The notes beneath the pieces were generated by a model. The model saw only the letters and a list, made by a program, of their open reading frames with translations. It did not search any database and was not told the DNA's origin. DNA of 64,000 nt, from the NCBI GenBank assembly GCA_026985055.1, contig JALSQZ010000066.1:1-64000 (forward strand), written 5' to 3'. The position numbers were made by a program, and so were the translations under genes. Positions 45,470 through 54,144 of the stretch are shown piece after piece. Position 1 is the first letter of the stretch. The number at the start of each line of letters is the position of its first letter. The DNA is from Sedimenticola sp. Its GTDB lineage: Bacteria > Pseudomonadota > Gammaproteobacteria > Chromatiales > Chromatiaceae.

Positions 45470-45880
45470 ATGGCAAAGAAGACATCCAAGAAGAAGACCG
45501 CGAAGAAAAAGGCAGCCGTTGCCAAGAAGGTGGGCAAGAAGAAGGTAGTAAAGAAGGCAGCCAAGAAAAAACTGGCGAAGAAAAAAGTAGCAGCGAAAGT
45601 CGCCAGGAAGAAGAAGGTGGCAAAGAAAAAAGCGGCCAAGAAAAAGATTGTAAAAAAGGTGGGGAAGAAAAAAGTGGCCAAGAAGAAGGTCGCCAAGAAA
45701 AAAACAGCCAAGAAGAAGGCGGCGAAAAAGAAGCCGGCAAAGAAAGTTGCGAAGAAAAAGACAGCCAAGAAAAAGGTAGCGAAAAAGAAGCCCGCAAAGA
45801 AAGCGGCGAAGAAAAAGGTGGCCAAGAAGAAGGTCGCCAAGAAAAAGGCGACGAAAAAGAAAGCCGCCAGAAAGAAGTAG
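45470..45880 (+). CDS. Histone-H1-like Lys/Ala-rich protein
   Basis: 136 residues made almost only of K, A and V, with a few T, R, P, I and L in repeats such as KKKVAKKK and AKKKPAKK. It starts at [14 protein letters not shown] behind GGGG. It resembles the tail of the adenylate kinase fusion at 6119-7522 and bacterial H1-like proteins that bind DNA non-specifically. There is no globular domain. A candidate -10 CATAAT lies at 45411-45416. It sits between ygfA and ilvA, where E. coli has serA. Nucleoid binding is inferred from charge. Confidence 0.82.
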   Translation: MAKKTSKKKTAKKKAAVAKKVGKKKVVKKAAKKKLAKKKVAAKVARKKKVAKKKAAKKKIVKKVGKKKVAKKKVAKKKTAKKKAAKKKPAKKVAKKKTAKKKVAKKKPAKKAAKKKVAKKKVAKKKATKKKAARKK

Positions 45881-45981
45881 GCAGCATTGCCGCCTTTGCC
45901 TTGCTGTCGTCGCTCAGACGCGGCAAGGCTGATGTCGATCTTCGTGCTTTTCGGGCATCTCGAAAAATCGGGGTGCCCGGG

Positions 45982-47508
45982 CTAGCCCGCCCCGGCAAAT
46001 AGCCGATAGGCGGGGTTGTCCGTTTCTTCGTGATAGCGATAGCCCAGTTCCTTCAGGTATCTGCGAAATTCTACTGCTTCTCCCTTGCTGAGCTGAACGC
46101 CTACCAGCACCCTGCCATAGGCCGCGCCGTGGTTGCGGTAATGGAACAGGCTGATGTTCCAGCCCCGGCTCAGACCGGAAAGAAAATCCAGTAGCGCGCC
46201 AGGGCGTTCCGGAAATACGAACCGATACAAACGCTCATCCTTTACCTGAGGCGCATGACCACCGACCATGTAACGAATATGCAGTTTTGCGGTTTCATTG
46301 TCGGTCAGATCGGTCACGCCAAACCCTTTTGTCTGCAGGCGTTCGATAATGCTGTTTCGTTCCTCTTGCCCGCCGGAGAGTTCTATACCGCAGAATACAT
46401 GGGCACGCTGGTCATCATGGTAGCGATAGTTGAATTCCGTAATATTGCGCTTGCCCAGCAGACGGCAGAAGCTCAGAAAGCTGCCTGGACGTTCAGGAAT
46501 TCCCACCGCAAACAGGGCTTCCCGCTGTTCGCCCAGCTCTGCCCGTTCGGACACATGGCGCAGCCGGTCGAAGTTGATATTCGCGCCACTGAGCACTGAC
46601 ACCAGGCTGCCGGCGCTTTTGCGTTTACCGCGTTGTTGCACATATTTCTTGATTCCGGCAATACCCAGGGCGCCTGCCGGCTCGGCCACACTGCGAGTGT
46701 CGTCGTAGATATCCTTGATGGCTGCGCAGATCTCATCGGTAGTGACCAGCACCACTTCATCCACCAGTTCCCTGGCCAGCTTGAAGGTTTCCCTGCCGAT
46801 CTGGCGTACCGCAACGCCATCGGCGAACAGGCCGATTTGTTTCAGATTGATCCGGCGTCCCGCCCGCAGGGCATGGTGCAGGGTGGGCGTATCTTCCGGT
46901 TCCACGCCGATGATGCGGATTTCAGGACGCACCCGCTTGATATAGGCGGCCATGCCGGCAATGAGGCCGCCACCGCCCACGGGAATGAAGATGGCCTCTA
47001 TGGGATCTTCGTGCTGACGCAACACTTCCATGGCCACGGTTCCCTGACCGGCAATGACGTCCGGATCGTCGAAAGGATGGACAAAGGTAAGCCCCTTTTC
47101 CTTCACCAGGCTGCGTGCGTGGGCATAGGCATCGTCATAGGAGTCTCCATGCAGAATGATGCGCGCTCCGAGATTACGAACCGTCTGTACCTTGATCGGC
47201 GGCGTGGTGGTGGGCATCACGATCAGGGCCGGCACGCCCAGGCGCTTTCCCGCCAGGGCCACCCCCTGGGCATGGTTGCCCGCCGAGGCGGCGATCACAC
47301 CCTGCTGCTTTTTCTTTTCCGGCAGGTTGTAGATCTTGTTGTAGGCGCCACGCAGTTTGAAGGAAAAGACGCTTTGCATGTCTTCACGTTTGAGCCAGAT
47401 GGACAGGCCAAGGCGTGCGGAGAGACGAGACGCACGATCCAGAGGGGTTTCCCGGGCAACATCATAGACACGGGCGCGGAGGATCTTCTCCAGATAACTG
47501 CGGGACAT
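45982..47508 (-). CDS. ilvA: Threonine ammonia-lyase, biosynthetic
   Basis: First step of isoleucine synthesis; PLP-dependent. 508 residues: the catalytic domain has the PLP Lys in [12 protein letters not shown] near 50, [13 protein letters not shown] near 75 and [15 protein letters not shown] near 177. Two ACT-like regulatory domains (about 325-500) with [13 protein letters not shown] and [13 protein letters not shown] fit the isoleucine-regulated long form. It diverges from rpiA. Confidence 0.96.
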   Translation of the reverse strand: MSRSYLEKILRARVYDVARETPLDRASRLSARLGLSIWLKREDMQSVFSFKLRGAYNKIYNLPEKKKQQGVIAASAGNHAQGVALAGKRLGVPALIVMPTTTPPIKVQTVRNLGARIILHGDSYDDAYAHARSLVKEKGLTFVHPFDDPDVIAGQGTVAMEVLRQHEDPIEAIFIPVGGGGLIAGMAAYIKRVRPEIRIIGVEPEDTPTLHHALRAGRRINLKQIGLFADGVAVRQIGRETFKLARELVDEVVLVTTDEICAAIKDIYDDTRSVAEPAGALGIAGIKKYVQQRGKRKSAGSLVSVLSGANINFDRLRHVSERAELGEQREALFAVGIPERPGSFLSFCRLLGKRNITEFNYRYHDDQRAHVFCGIELSGGQEERNSIIERLQTKGFGVTDLTDNETAKLHIRYMVGGHAPQVKDERLYRFVFPERPGALLDFLSGLSRGWNISLFHYRNHGAAYGRVLVGVQLSKGEAVEFRRYLKELGYRYHEETDNPAYRLFAGAG

Positions 47509-47587
47509 GTTGTACTACCTGTTCAATGGCGTTTTCTTCATGGTAATGGTAATTTATCAGAGTTTGCTGATAAGGAGAAAAGAAACC

Positions 47588-48250
47588 ATGAATCAAGACG
47601 AACTGAAGCGCCAGGCGGCGGAAGCGGCACTGGAATATCTGCCGGATGGTGGTGTGTTGGGAATTGGAACCGGATCCACGGTCAACCATTTCATCGATCT
47701 GCTGGCAGATATAAAGCATCGCTTCGAAGGCGCGGTATCCAGCTCGGAGGCGTCCACCCAAAGGCTCGAATCCATAGGCATGCAGGTTTTCGATCTGAAT
47801 GCGGTAGGAGAGCTGGAAATCTATGTGGACGGCGCGGATGAATCCAATCATTCCCTGCATCTGATCAAGGGTGGCGGTGGCGCATTGACCCGGGAAAAGA
47901 TCATTGCCGCAGCGAGCAAGAAGTTCGTCTGCATCGCCGATGAAAGCAAGCTGGTGCATGTCATGGGCAAGTTTCCCCTGCCTGTGGAAGTCATTCCCAT
48001 GGCGCGCAGCTACGTGGCGCGGGAACTGGTGAAGCTGGGGGGAACGCCTGTGTGGCGCGAGAACTTCATTACCGACAATGGCAACATCATTCTCGATGTG
48101 CAGAACCTGGAAATCATGGAGCCGGTAAAACTGGAAACCGAGATCAATCAGCTGGCCGGGGTGGTTACGGTAGGCATCTTTGGTCACCGCCCGGCGGATG
48201 TGCTGATTCTGGGATCCGAGTCGGGGCCACGCACGGTATTGCCCGAATAA
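47588..48250 (+). CDS. rpiA: Ribose-5-phosphate isomerase A
   Basis: Interconverts ribose 5-phosphate and ribulose 5-phosphate. 220 residues from ATG 47588 behind AAGGAG; the frame extends to 47507 without support. [13 protein letters not shown] near 26, VDGADES near 82 and [13 protein letters not shown] near 94 are the substrate-binding motifs. Confidence 0.97.
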   Translation: MNQDELKRQAAEAALEYLPDGGVLGIGTGSTVNHFIDLLADIKHRFEGAVSSSEASTQRLESIGMQVFDLNAVGELEIYVDGADESNHSLHLIKGGGGALTREKIIAAASKKFVCIADESKLVHVMGKFPLPVEVIPMARSYVARELVKLGGTPVWRENFITDNGNIILDVQNLEIMEPVKLETEINQLAGVVTVGIFGHRPADVLILGSESGPRTVLPE

Positions 48251-48270
48251 GCTGATCCGTCGGGCCGCGA

Positions 48271-50202
48271 TCAGCGTGGCTGGAGGCTTGCCGCCTGCTG
48301 CTCGTCGGCGAGGGCCGCCTGCGGATTATCCTGATACCGATGCAGGCGCGCCCGCAGCCGGTAATGGGCCGGATTGTCGGGTCGCCTGCGGATGGCTTCG
48401 CTGATGTGATCCAGGGCTTTTTCCGCATCGCCCAGCTCCAGCCATATGTGCGCCAGATGGGCATGGGAATGTATGTTCTGCGGCAGCATGCGTAATGCTG
48501 TTTCGGCGCTGGCTCTGGCGTTTTCCCAGTCGCCGGTCTGCATCAAATACCACGTCAGTCTGGGGTAAAGTCCGCCGTTGCCAACAAAAACTTCCAATGC
48601 CTGGGTTAGATGGTTTGCAGCTGCCGCAAATTCCGATTTTTTCGCCAGAAGGCTGGCCAGGGAAATCAGGGAAGGACGATAGAGCGGCGTGGCACGAAGA
48701 ATGTTTTCAAAATGACGGCGAGCTTCGTCCGTTTCGCCCGTGTCTGTGAGCAATTCCGCCTGCAAATGCAACAGATCCGGATTTTTTGGGTCGATGGCCA
48801 GAGCCTGCTGCAAAACCTTGCTCGCTTTATCAGGCTGATTCAGTTGCCGCAGGACTCTGGCATGGCGCAGGAGAAAATCAGGATTTTCCCGGCACTGTTC
48901 CTGGCAGCTTTCCAACAACGCGCAGGCGGCAGCCGGCTTCCCCTGGTCCAGTTGGCGCAGGGCAGCTACCAGTTTTCCACAGTCTGTTGCCAGGAGTTCA
49001 GCATCCATGTCCCGTTCAGTCTGCAAAACAAAGTGCAGGAGCCGGTTTTCTTCCGCAGTGAGCCGGGCTTGCCGGGCAAAGGCCTCCATCTCGTTCCTGT
49101 GGGGGAGCAGTTGCTGTGCCAGACCATGCAGCCAGAGTGCATGGCTCCAGGGATCGGTTTCTTCAGGCCGAATGCCGAGATGTCGCAGGCTGCCCCTTGT
49201 TAGCAGCAGGGAGGTGCGCTCGGGTGGCAGGAGCGGGCTGGGACAGCCTTCCTGAAAGAGAATGCGGGTATTGCAGCCCCGGTACTCATCCAGCTGTGCC
49301 TGGGTAATGGCGTCCGCGCGGCGTTGTGCTGTGGCCAGAACAAAGGTTTCTTGTGGGGCTTTGGCAAAGAGGACATGATGCAGGCCGCTGCCTTCCAGTC
49401 CGGCCAGGTGCGTGCAGCAATGGAAGCGGGCCAGCTGTTCCCGGACGGGATGCAATTGCGGATGGAAAATTTCGTATCCCTGATCGCGAAAATGGCGTTC
49501 CAGCAGGTATTCGTTGCTCGCGTGACGCATGTCGGGTGCGAGCAGACGGCGTGAAATGTAGATTTTCGGATTGACTTGGGGGCAGTTCTGGCGCTCCCAG
49601 GCGGTGTGCCCCAGTTGTTGGTACAAATGCAACATGCCGGGGCTTATGGCGCGGGAAAGCACCGCCTGTTGCGTGGGGACATGCAGTTCTTCCACGCGCA
49701 GATCCCGGGTGATGAAACGCAGTTTTTCCCGGGGTATGTCCAGAAGATCGAGAAATTCCAACAGGCGTGCCGCTGGCCGGGAAGAGCGGGCATGGAAATG
49801 GAACAGATAACCGTCGTATTGCCGCTTGTCCTCCAGGGGCCAGCAGCGGCTCAGGCTTTCCAGCATGAAGTGACCGTAATGGTTGAAAAACCAGCCCAGG
49901 TAGAGAAAGCGCCCTTCCAGCAGGACAACATCATCGTCAGGGGAGATTCGGGGCAGATTGGCGCGGGTGAAGTCCTTGTACCGGCGCAAGTGCCGGGAGG
50001 CATGCAGAAGCCGTCCCTGGTGATCATAGACGCCCCCAAGCCCCTTCTCCCCGGAAAGAAAGCAGGAGGCGGTAAGACGCGCGCCCGGACAGACAACGAT
50101 CTGTTCGTCGGGCAGTCGGAAGTTCCGGATTTTCTTGTGCAGTGAGGCCTGCTCCCAGGCAGGAAGATACTCCAATGGGTGGATATGGAGGCTGTGGCTC
50201 AT
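48271..50202 (-). CDS. GT61-type glycosyltransferase with C-terminal TPR repeats
   Basis: 643 residues. Residues 1-~350 match the GT61 (DUF563) family: FFNHYGHFMLESLSRCWPL near 106, KIYISRRLLAPD near 215, YEIFHPQ and THLAGLEGSGLHHVLFA near 268. From ~430 to 640 there are about six TPR-like repeats (DPKNPDLLHLQAELL, YRPSLISLASLL, NIHSHAHLAHIWLELGDAEKALDH). No signal peptide or membrane anchor is seen. The acceptor glycan is unknown. Fusions of this kind are uncommon but not unique. Confidence 0.8.
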   Translation of the reverse strand: MSHSLHIHPLEYLPAWEQASLHKKIRNFRLPDEQIVVCPGARLTASCFLSGEKGLGGVYDHQGRLLHASRHLRRYKDFTRANLPRISPDDDVVLLEGRFLYLGWFFNHYGHFMLESLSRCWPLEDKRQYDGYLFHFHARSSRPAARLLEFLDLLDIPREKLRFITRDLRVEELHVPTQQAVLSRAISPGMLHLYQQLGHTAWERQNCPQVNPKIYISRRLLAPDMRHASNEYLLERHFRDQGYEIFHPQLHPVREQLARFHCCTHLAGLEGSGLHHVLFAKAPQETFVLATAQRRADAITQAQLDEYRGCNTRILFQEGCPSPLLPPERTSLLLTRGSLRHLGIRPEETDPWSHALWLHGLAQQLLPHRNEMEAFARQARLTAEENRLLHFVLQTERDMDAELLATDCGKLVAALRQLDQGKPAAACALLESCQEQCRENPDFLLRHARVLRQLNQPDKASKVLQQALAIDPKNPDLLHLQAELLTDTGETDEARRHFENILRATPLYRPSLISLASLLAKKSEFAAAANHLTQALEVFVGNGGLYPRLTWYLMQTGDWENARASAETALRMLPQNIHSHAHLAHIWLELGDAEKALDHISEAIRRRPDNPAHYRLRARLHRYQDNPQAALADEQQAASLQPR

Positions 50203-50223
50203 GGGAAAAGCATACCGCGGACA

Positions 50224-50260
50224 AGAAAAAAGGGAAGTGCTTTCGCACTCCCCTTTTTGG
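50224..50260 (-). terminator. Terminator downstream of the porin gene
   Basis: A stem with arms AAAAGGGAAGTGC and GCACTCCCCTTTT (one mismatch), loop TTTC and a T-run on the - strand. It has T-runs on both sides, so it could act in both directions, but only the porin gene needs it. Confidence 0.8.
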
Positions 50261-50315
50261 CTTCCTGCTGTTCGTCTCAGGAGACGTTCAGACAGGAGAT
50301 TCGGTCAGGCACAAA

Positions 50316-51260
50316 TCAGAACTTGTGAACCATGCCGAAGGAGAAGCCGGACTGGTCGCCAGAAGGATTGGTGGACTGCAGACCTGCTTCGGAATCAGCA
50401 TACTGAACGTACATTTTGGTACGCTTGCTGAAGTTGTGATCCAGGCCGATGGCCCAGGCGTTCAGCTTGGAGCCGCTATCGGGGTCGATTTGCGCCCACA
50501 TGGCCTTGACCTTGTTATTGCCGAACTTCATGGCACCGCTGATTTGCAGGTTGTTGCTGTCGGTAATGTTGCCTTGATCCGCATAAACAGCGCCAATGTG
50601 GAAGTTGCCCATGTCAAAGCCAGCGCCAATACGCCAGTGGTCGACATTGGCTCCACCAAAGAGGTCGTCCAGCTGCTCCCAGGCTGCAGCCAGGAACAGG
50701 CCACCGTTGCTGTACATGGCGGCCACGGAGTATGCGCCGCCCAGGTCGCCAGTGCCATCGTAGTCCGCATCAGGAACCACGGCGCCAACCAGGGTCAGGC
50801 CAGAGAAAGAAGGAGTAACGTAAGCAATGGCGTCGTTGGCGCGAATATCGACAAAGCCGGCAGTGGCGTTGTAGTCAGCCAGTTCGTCAACGAAGAGATC
50901 CAGCTTGCCAGTGGACATTTTCATCGGGGTGTCATGACGGCCATAGAGGAAGGTGCCCCAACCGCCGGCTAGACCAATGTAGGTATTACGACCGCCACCG
51001 AAACCGCCTTCTGCAGTGTTGTAGCTAGTTTCCATTTTCCAGATCAGTTTCAGGCCGTCGCCCAGGTCTTCAGAACCTTTGAATCCGAGACGGGAAGCGC
51101 GGCTGGTGACGTCATAAATACTGTCCGCCCCTTTGGCGTCAGGATTGACATAGTCGATAGAAGTGTGAATTTTACCGTAAATGGTCACGTCGGCAGTAGC
51201 TGCCTGAGAAACCATGGGCAGGGCTGCAGCGACTGCCAGAGCTAGAAGCTTCTTTTTCAT
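50316..51260 (-). CDS. Gram-negative general porin
   Basis: Outer-membrane trimeric porin of the OmpC/porin_4 type. 314 residues: signal peptide MKKKLLALAVAAALPMVSQA, then VTIYGKIHTSIDYV, SRLGFKGSEDLGDGLKLIWKMET and GGWGTFLYGRHDTP, which are classic porin strands, and a final Phe (MVHKF). GGAG lies 9 bp before the ATG. It is monocistronic with its own promoter and terminator. Substrate selectivity cannot be read from sequence. Confidence 0.95.
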   Translation of the reverse strand: MKKKLLALAVAAALPMVSQAATADVTIYGKIHTSIDYVNPDAKGADSIYDVTSRASRLGFKGSEDLGDGLKLIWKMETSYNTAEGGFGGGRNTYIGLAGGWGTFLYGRHDTPMKMSTGKLDLFVDELADYNATAGFVDIRANDAIAYVTPSFSGLTLVGAVVPDADYDGTGDLGGAYSVAAMYSNGGLFLAAAWEQLDDLFGGANVDHWRIGAGFDMGNFHIGAVYADQGNITDSNNLQISGAMKFGNNKVKAMWAQIDPDSGSKLNAWAIGLDHNFSKRTKMYVQYADSEAGLQSTNPSGDQSGFSFGMVHKF

Positions 51261-51313
51261 TTGGAATACTCCGCTAAATTAAATTAGGTTAAAAACATGT
51301 CTAAGCAGGAGCA

Positions 51314-51343
51314 ATAATAGTTGCTTTTTTACAATAAAGCAAC
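51314..51343 (-). promoter_or_regulatory. Porin promoter overlapped by an inverted repeat
   Basis: On the - strand TTGCTT (51342-51337) and TATTAT (51319-51314) are 17 bp apart. GTTGCTTT (51343-51336) and AAAGCAAC (51327-51320) form an 8-bp inverted repeat that covers the -35 box and spacer, a possible operator. The 5' leader is about 45 nt. Confidence 0.6.
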
Positions 51344-51463
51344 TGGTTTTTGTAAAAAAATCACAAAAAGTGAAAGTGTTGCAGAAAAGTTACAATCTGG
51401 TCGAAGGGTGAAGTAGTCCTCCCCCGGAACAGGGGAGAACGAAGAGGGGAAAAGCCCGGGAAA

Positions 51464-51856
51464 TCAGCGCTTGGAGTACTGGGGGCGCTTGCGTGCCTTG
51501 TGCAGGCCGACTTTCTTGCGTTCCACCATGCGTGCATCACGGGTCAGATAACCGGCCTGACGGAGGGTGGACCGCTGTTCTTCGTCGTATTCCAGCAACG
51601 CCCGGGCAATACCGTGACGAATGGCGCCGGCCTGGCCGGTGGTGCCGCCGCCGGATACGGTGACATGGCAGCTGATCTTGTCCTTGAGCTCTGTGGCTTC
51701 CAGAGGCTGGCGCACGATCATGCGCGCGGTTTCGCGACCGAAGAATTCGTCCAGGGGACGGCCATTCACCGTGATGCTGCCGTCACCGGGAGTCAGGTAA
51801 ACACGGGCGGTGGAAGTCTTGCGTCGGCCGGTGCCGTAATTTTGCTGTTGTGCCAT
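51464..51856 (-). CDS. rpsI: 30S ribosomal protein S9
   Basis: 130 residues with [15 protein letters not shown] at the start, [20 protein letters not shown] in the middle and the basic tail [11 protein letters not shown] that reaches the P-site tRNA. It lies 15 bp after rplM. Confidence 0.98.
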   Translation of the reverse strand: MAQQQNYGTGRRKTSTARVYLTPGDGSITVNGRPLDEFFGRETARMIVRQPLEATELKDKISCHVTVSGGGTTGQAGAIRHGIARALLEYDEEQRSTLRQAGYLTRDARMVERKKVGLHKARKRPQYSKR

Positions 51857-51871
51857 GGGTCAGATCCGTAT

Positions 51872-52300
51872 TCAGATGTCGAGAGGTTTGGGTTGCTGCG
51901 CGGCGTGAGGGTGTTCGGAACCGGCATAGACCTTGAGCTTGCTGAACATGGCGCGGCCCAGGGGGTTGCGCGGCAGCATGCCCTTGACGGCGGATTCCAG
52001 TACGCGCTCGGGTGCTTTTTGCAGAAGTTTTTCCAGGCTGATGGACTTCAGGTTGCCGATGTAGCCGGTGTGATGGTGATACATCTTGTCCTGCATCTTG
52101 TTGCCCGTGACATGCAGTTTTTCTGCATTGATGACTACCACGTAGTCACCTGTATCTACATGAGGCGTATAGATAGGCTTGTGCTTGCCCTTGAGACGCC
52201 GCGCAATTTCGCTCGCCATACGGCCCAAGGTCTTGCCTTCTGCGTCCACTACATACCATTCACGGCGGACTTCCGCCGGTTTCGCGCTTACCGTTGTCAT
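51872..52300 (-). CDS. rplM: 50S ribosomal protein L13
   Basis: 142 residues from ATG 52300 ([19 protein letters not shown]); the longer frame to 52342 is not supported. [26 protein letters not shown] and [12 protein letters not shown] are characteristic. It is co-transcribed with rpsI from the promoter at 52355-52383. Confidence 0.98.
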   Translation of the reverse strand: MTTVSAKPAEVRREWYVVDAEGKTLGRMASEIARRLKGKHKPIYTPHVDTGDYVVVINAEKLHVTGNKMQDKMYHHHTGYIGNLKSISLEKLLQKAPERVLESAVKGMLPRNPLGRAMFSKLKVYAGSEHPHAAQQPKPLDI

Positions 52301-52354
52301 TTGTCTCGTTCCCAAAAAAGCGAGGTTATCGCCATACTCCACGAAAGGGCGCGA

Positions 52355-52383
52355 ATAATACCTGACTTGAAAAACAGATACAA
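52355..52383 (-). promoter_or_regulatory. Promoter for rplM-rpsI
   Basis: On the - strand TTGTAT (52383-52378) and TATTAT (52360-52355) are separated by 17 bp, giving a leader of about 50 nt. Confidence 0.55.
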
Positions 52384-52445
52384 GTCCTTTGTGTTATTGG
52401 CCTTGACCGTCGTGGGTGAAATGTCCAGCCTGGCCGGATCGTGGG

Positions 52446-52551
52446 CAAAAAAAAGCGCGGCAGGGGATGCCGCGCTGAATCAATAACCACCAAAGGAGGA
52501 TGGTGCATACTGATTTTCCAGATAGGGGGAGGAGGAGAGGAAAATCAGTAT
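52446..52551 (-). ncRNA. Candidate small RNA with three hairpins and C-rich (anti-Shine-Dalgarno) loops
   Basis: Read on the - strand the unit is: promoter (52586-52558), predicted start near 52551, hairpin 1 with a perfect 12-bp stem (52550-52539/52519-52508) and a 19-nt loop containing CTCCTCCTCCCCC, hairpin 2 with a 5-bp stem (52505-52501/52492-52488) and loop TCCTCCTT, a short linker, then a 9-bp terminator stem (52476-52468/52462-52454) with loop TCCCC and eight T. The length is about 105 nt and it has no open frame. All loops are C-rich and two carry CCTCC, complementary to Shine-Dalgarno sequences. This fits a trans-acting translation-repressing RNA (inference). Confidence 0.78.
52447..52476 (-). 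terminator. Intrinsic terminator of the candidate small RNA
   Basis: AGCGCGGCA and TGCCGCGCT form a perfect 9-bp stem with a 5-nt loop and a run of eight T on the - strand. Confidence 0.9.
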
Positions 52552-52557
52552 GTGAGA

Positions 52558-52586
52558 ATTATCTAATATTAGGGGATGCTTGTCAA
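52558..52586 (-). promoter_or_regulatory. Strong promoter of the candidate small RNA
   Basis: On the - strand a consensus -35 TTGACA (52586-52581) and GATAAT (52563-52558) are exactly 17 bp apart, the best sigma-70 promoter I saw in the window. It begins 19 bp after the stop codon of the ferredoxin gene. Confidence 0.8.
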
Positions 52587-52604
52587 GTGTCGTTGTGGAA
52601 GCCT

Positions 52605-52910
52605 TCATAGCTTCAGGCGTTCTACAATCTGCCCCTGTTGTAAATGACGTGTTATGATCTCGTCCAGGTCGTCTCTATCTATATAGGTGTACCAGGTCTC
52701 CTCCGGATAAATTACCAGCACCGGTCCCTGTTCACAGCGATCCAGACAGCCGGCATTGTTGATCCGAACCAGGCCTTTTCCATGAATACCCAGTTCCTTG
52801 CAGCGCTTCTTCAGATAGCGGCGGGCGTTTTCCGCCCCCAGTCCGGCACAGCAACTGCCTTCCTCGCGCTTGTTGGTGCAGATGAACAGATGTTGTTTGA
52901 AATAGGACAT
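52605..52910 (-). CDS. Thioredoxin-like [2Fe-2S] ferredoxin
   Basis: 101 residues from ATG 52910 (MSYFKQHLFICTNKR). The family Cys pattern is present: CTNKREEGSCC near 11-21 and NNAGCLDRCEQGP near 53-65, as in the thioredoxin-fold 2Fe-2S proteins of Azotobacter/Aquifex type. It probably carries electrons or assists Fe-S delivery; the partner is unknown. It is divergent from the Fe-S protein gene at 52936 with only 25 bp between the starts. Confidence 0.88.
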   Translation of the reverse strand: MSYFKQHLFICTNKREEGSCCAGLGAENARRYLKKRCKELGIHGKGLVRINNAGCLDRCEQGPVLVIYPEETWYTYIDRDDLDEIITRHLQQGQIVERLKL

Positions 52911-52935
52911 CCTGTGATTCCCGGGAGGAAAGTCG

Positions 52936-54102
52936 ATGTCCGGATTATACGCCATGGGGATGATTTTGCTGCCTGATGCCGCCCACTGCGTGAAGTGCGG
53001 CCTCTGTCTGGCCGAGTGCCCCACTTATGCTCTCACCGGCAGCGAGTCGCAATCACCGCGGGGGCGGATCGCCCTGATTCAGGCGCTGGACCGGGGGCAG
53101 TTGTCCCCTGACCGGCATGGGGCCAATCTTCTGGATGGTTGCCTGCTCTGTCGTCGCTGTGAAAAGGTTTGTCCTTCCGGAGTGCCTTTCGGCGCGCTCA
53201 TGGATCGGGGCCGGAGTCGGTTGCGCCCCTTTTTGCCGATGATGGAGAAGTTTTTGGCCGGCGTCCTTTCCCGCCCGTGGCTGGGACGCCTGCTTTTGGC
53301 GTCCGGCAAGCTGTTGCCGAACCGCGCCGGGGCAGGGTATCTCGCGGCCCAGGCTTCGCTGAAAATGCCGAAGTACAGGGAGTCGTATCGCCCGGCGGCG
53401 CAGTCCGTGGGAAGGGTTGGTCTTTTTCGCGGTTGTACGTCGGCGCTGCTGGATGCGGAAACCCTGGAGGCGGCTGTGCTGTTGCTCGCTCAGGCGGGCT
53501 TCGAGGTTATTGTGCCTGCTGCCCAGCAGTGTTGTGGCGCCCTGGATGCTCATGCGGGAAATGCCCCCAGAGCAGCAGCGCTGATGCTGGCCAATGAGCG
53601 CGCATTTACTGATTCGCCACCCCTGGACGCCATCGTCAGTGTTGCCTCGGGTTGCGGTGCGCAGTTGAACGACTATGCTTCCCTGCCCGCGCCGCATGAA
53701 GATGTCTGCAGTTTTCTCGCCAGGGAAGAGGTACTGCCACGACTGCGTTTCCGTCCGTTGAAGCAAAATCTGGCTGTGCATCTTCCTTGCAGTCTGGTCA
53801 ATGTAGTAGGCCAGGAACAGGCCGTATTGCGCCTGCTTGGCAGGGTTCCGCAACTGCGGATACATGAAATCGGGCAGCGCGGGAGTTGTTGTGGCGCGGG
53901 GGGCACGGCTTCGATTTTGCGTCCCGGGGTGGCGCGGGCCCTGCGCCGGCCCCTGATGAAGGAGATCTCGGAGCTGGGGCCTGACTGTGTGGTGAGCAGC
54001 AATGTCTCCTGCCGCTTGCATCTTGCGCAAGCCGATGAGCAGGGAGGGCGTCGCTACCTGCATCCGCTGGTCCTGTTGGCACAACAACTCATCAGGGAAT
54101 AA
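52936..54102 (+). CDS. Glycolate-oxidase-type iron-sulfur subunit (GlcF/CCG-domain protein)
   Basis: 388 residues with two [4Fe-4S] motifs near the N-terminus (CVKCGLCLAECP near 18, CLLCRRCEKVCP near 69) and two CCG domains (QQCCGALDAHAG near 197 and GSCCGAGGTAS near 317). These proteins pass electrons from FAD dehydrogenases such as glycolate, lactate or glycerol-3-phosphate dehydrogenase. No flavin partner lies next to it. GGAGG sits 8 bp before the ATG at 52936. Confidence 0.87.
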   Translation: MSGLYAMGMILLPDAAHCVKCGLCLAECPTYALTGSESQSPRGRIALIQALDRGQLSPDRHGANLLDGCLLCRRCEKVCPSGVPFGALMDRGRSRLRPFLPMMEKFLAGVLSRPWLGRLLLASGKLLPNRAGAGYLAAQASLKMPKYRESYRPAAQSVGRVGLFRGCTSALLDAETLEAAVLLLAQAGFEVIVPAAQQCCGALDAHAGNAPRAAALMLANERAFTDSPPLDAIVSVASGCGAQLNDYASLPAPHEDVCSFLAREEVLPRLRFRPLKQNLAVHLPCSLVNVVGQEQAVLRLLGRVPQLRIHEIGQRGSCCGAGGTASILRPGVARALRRPLMKEISELGPDCVVSSNVSCRLHLAQADEQGGRRYLHPLVLLAQQLIRE

Positions 54103-54144
54103 AATGACCGAACCTGGAATCTTGCGCTGCAATGGAGCCCTGTC

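Noticed and set aside
52446..52551. A CsrB-like RNA on the + strand, since the same hairpins show GGA-rich loops when read that way
   Set aside because: The strong promoter and the T-run terminator are both on the - strand. The + strand has neither a promoter before 52446 nor a terminator after 52551.
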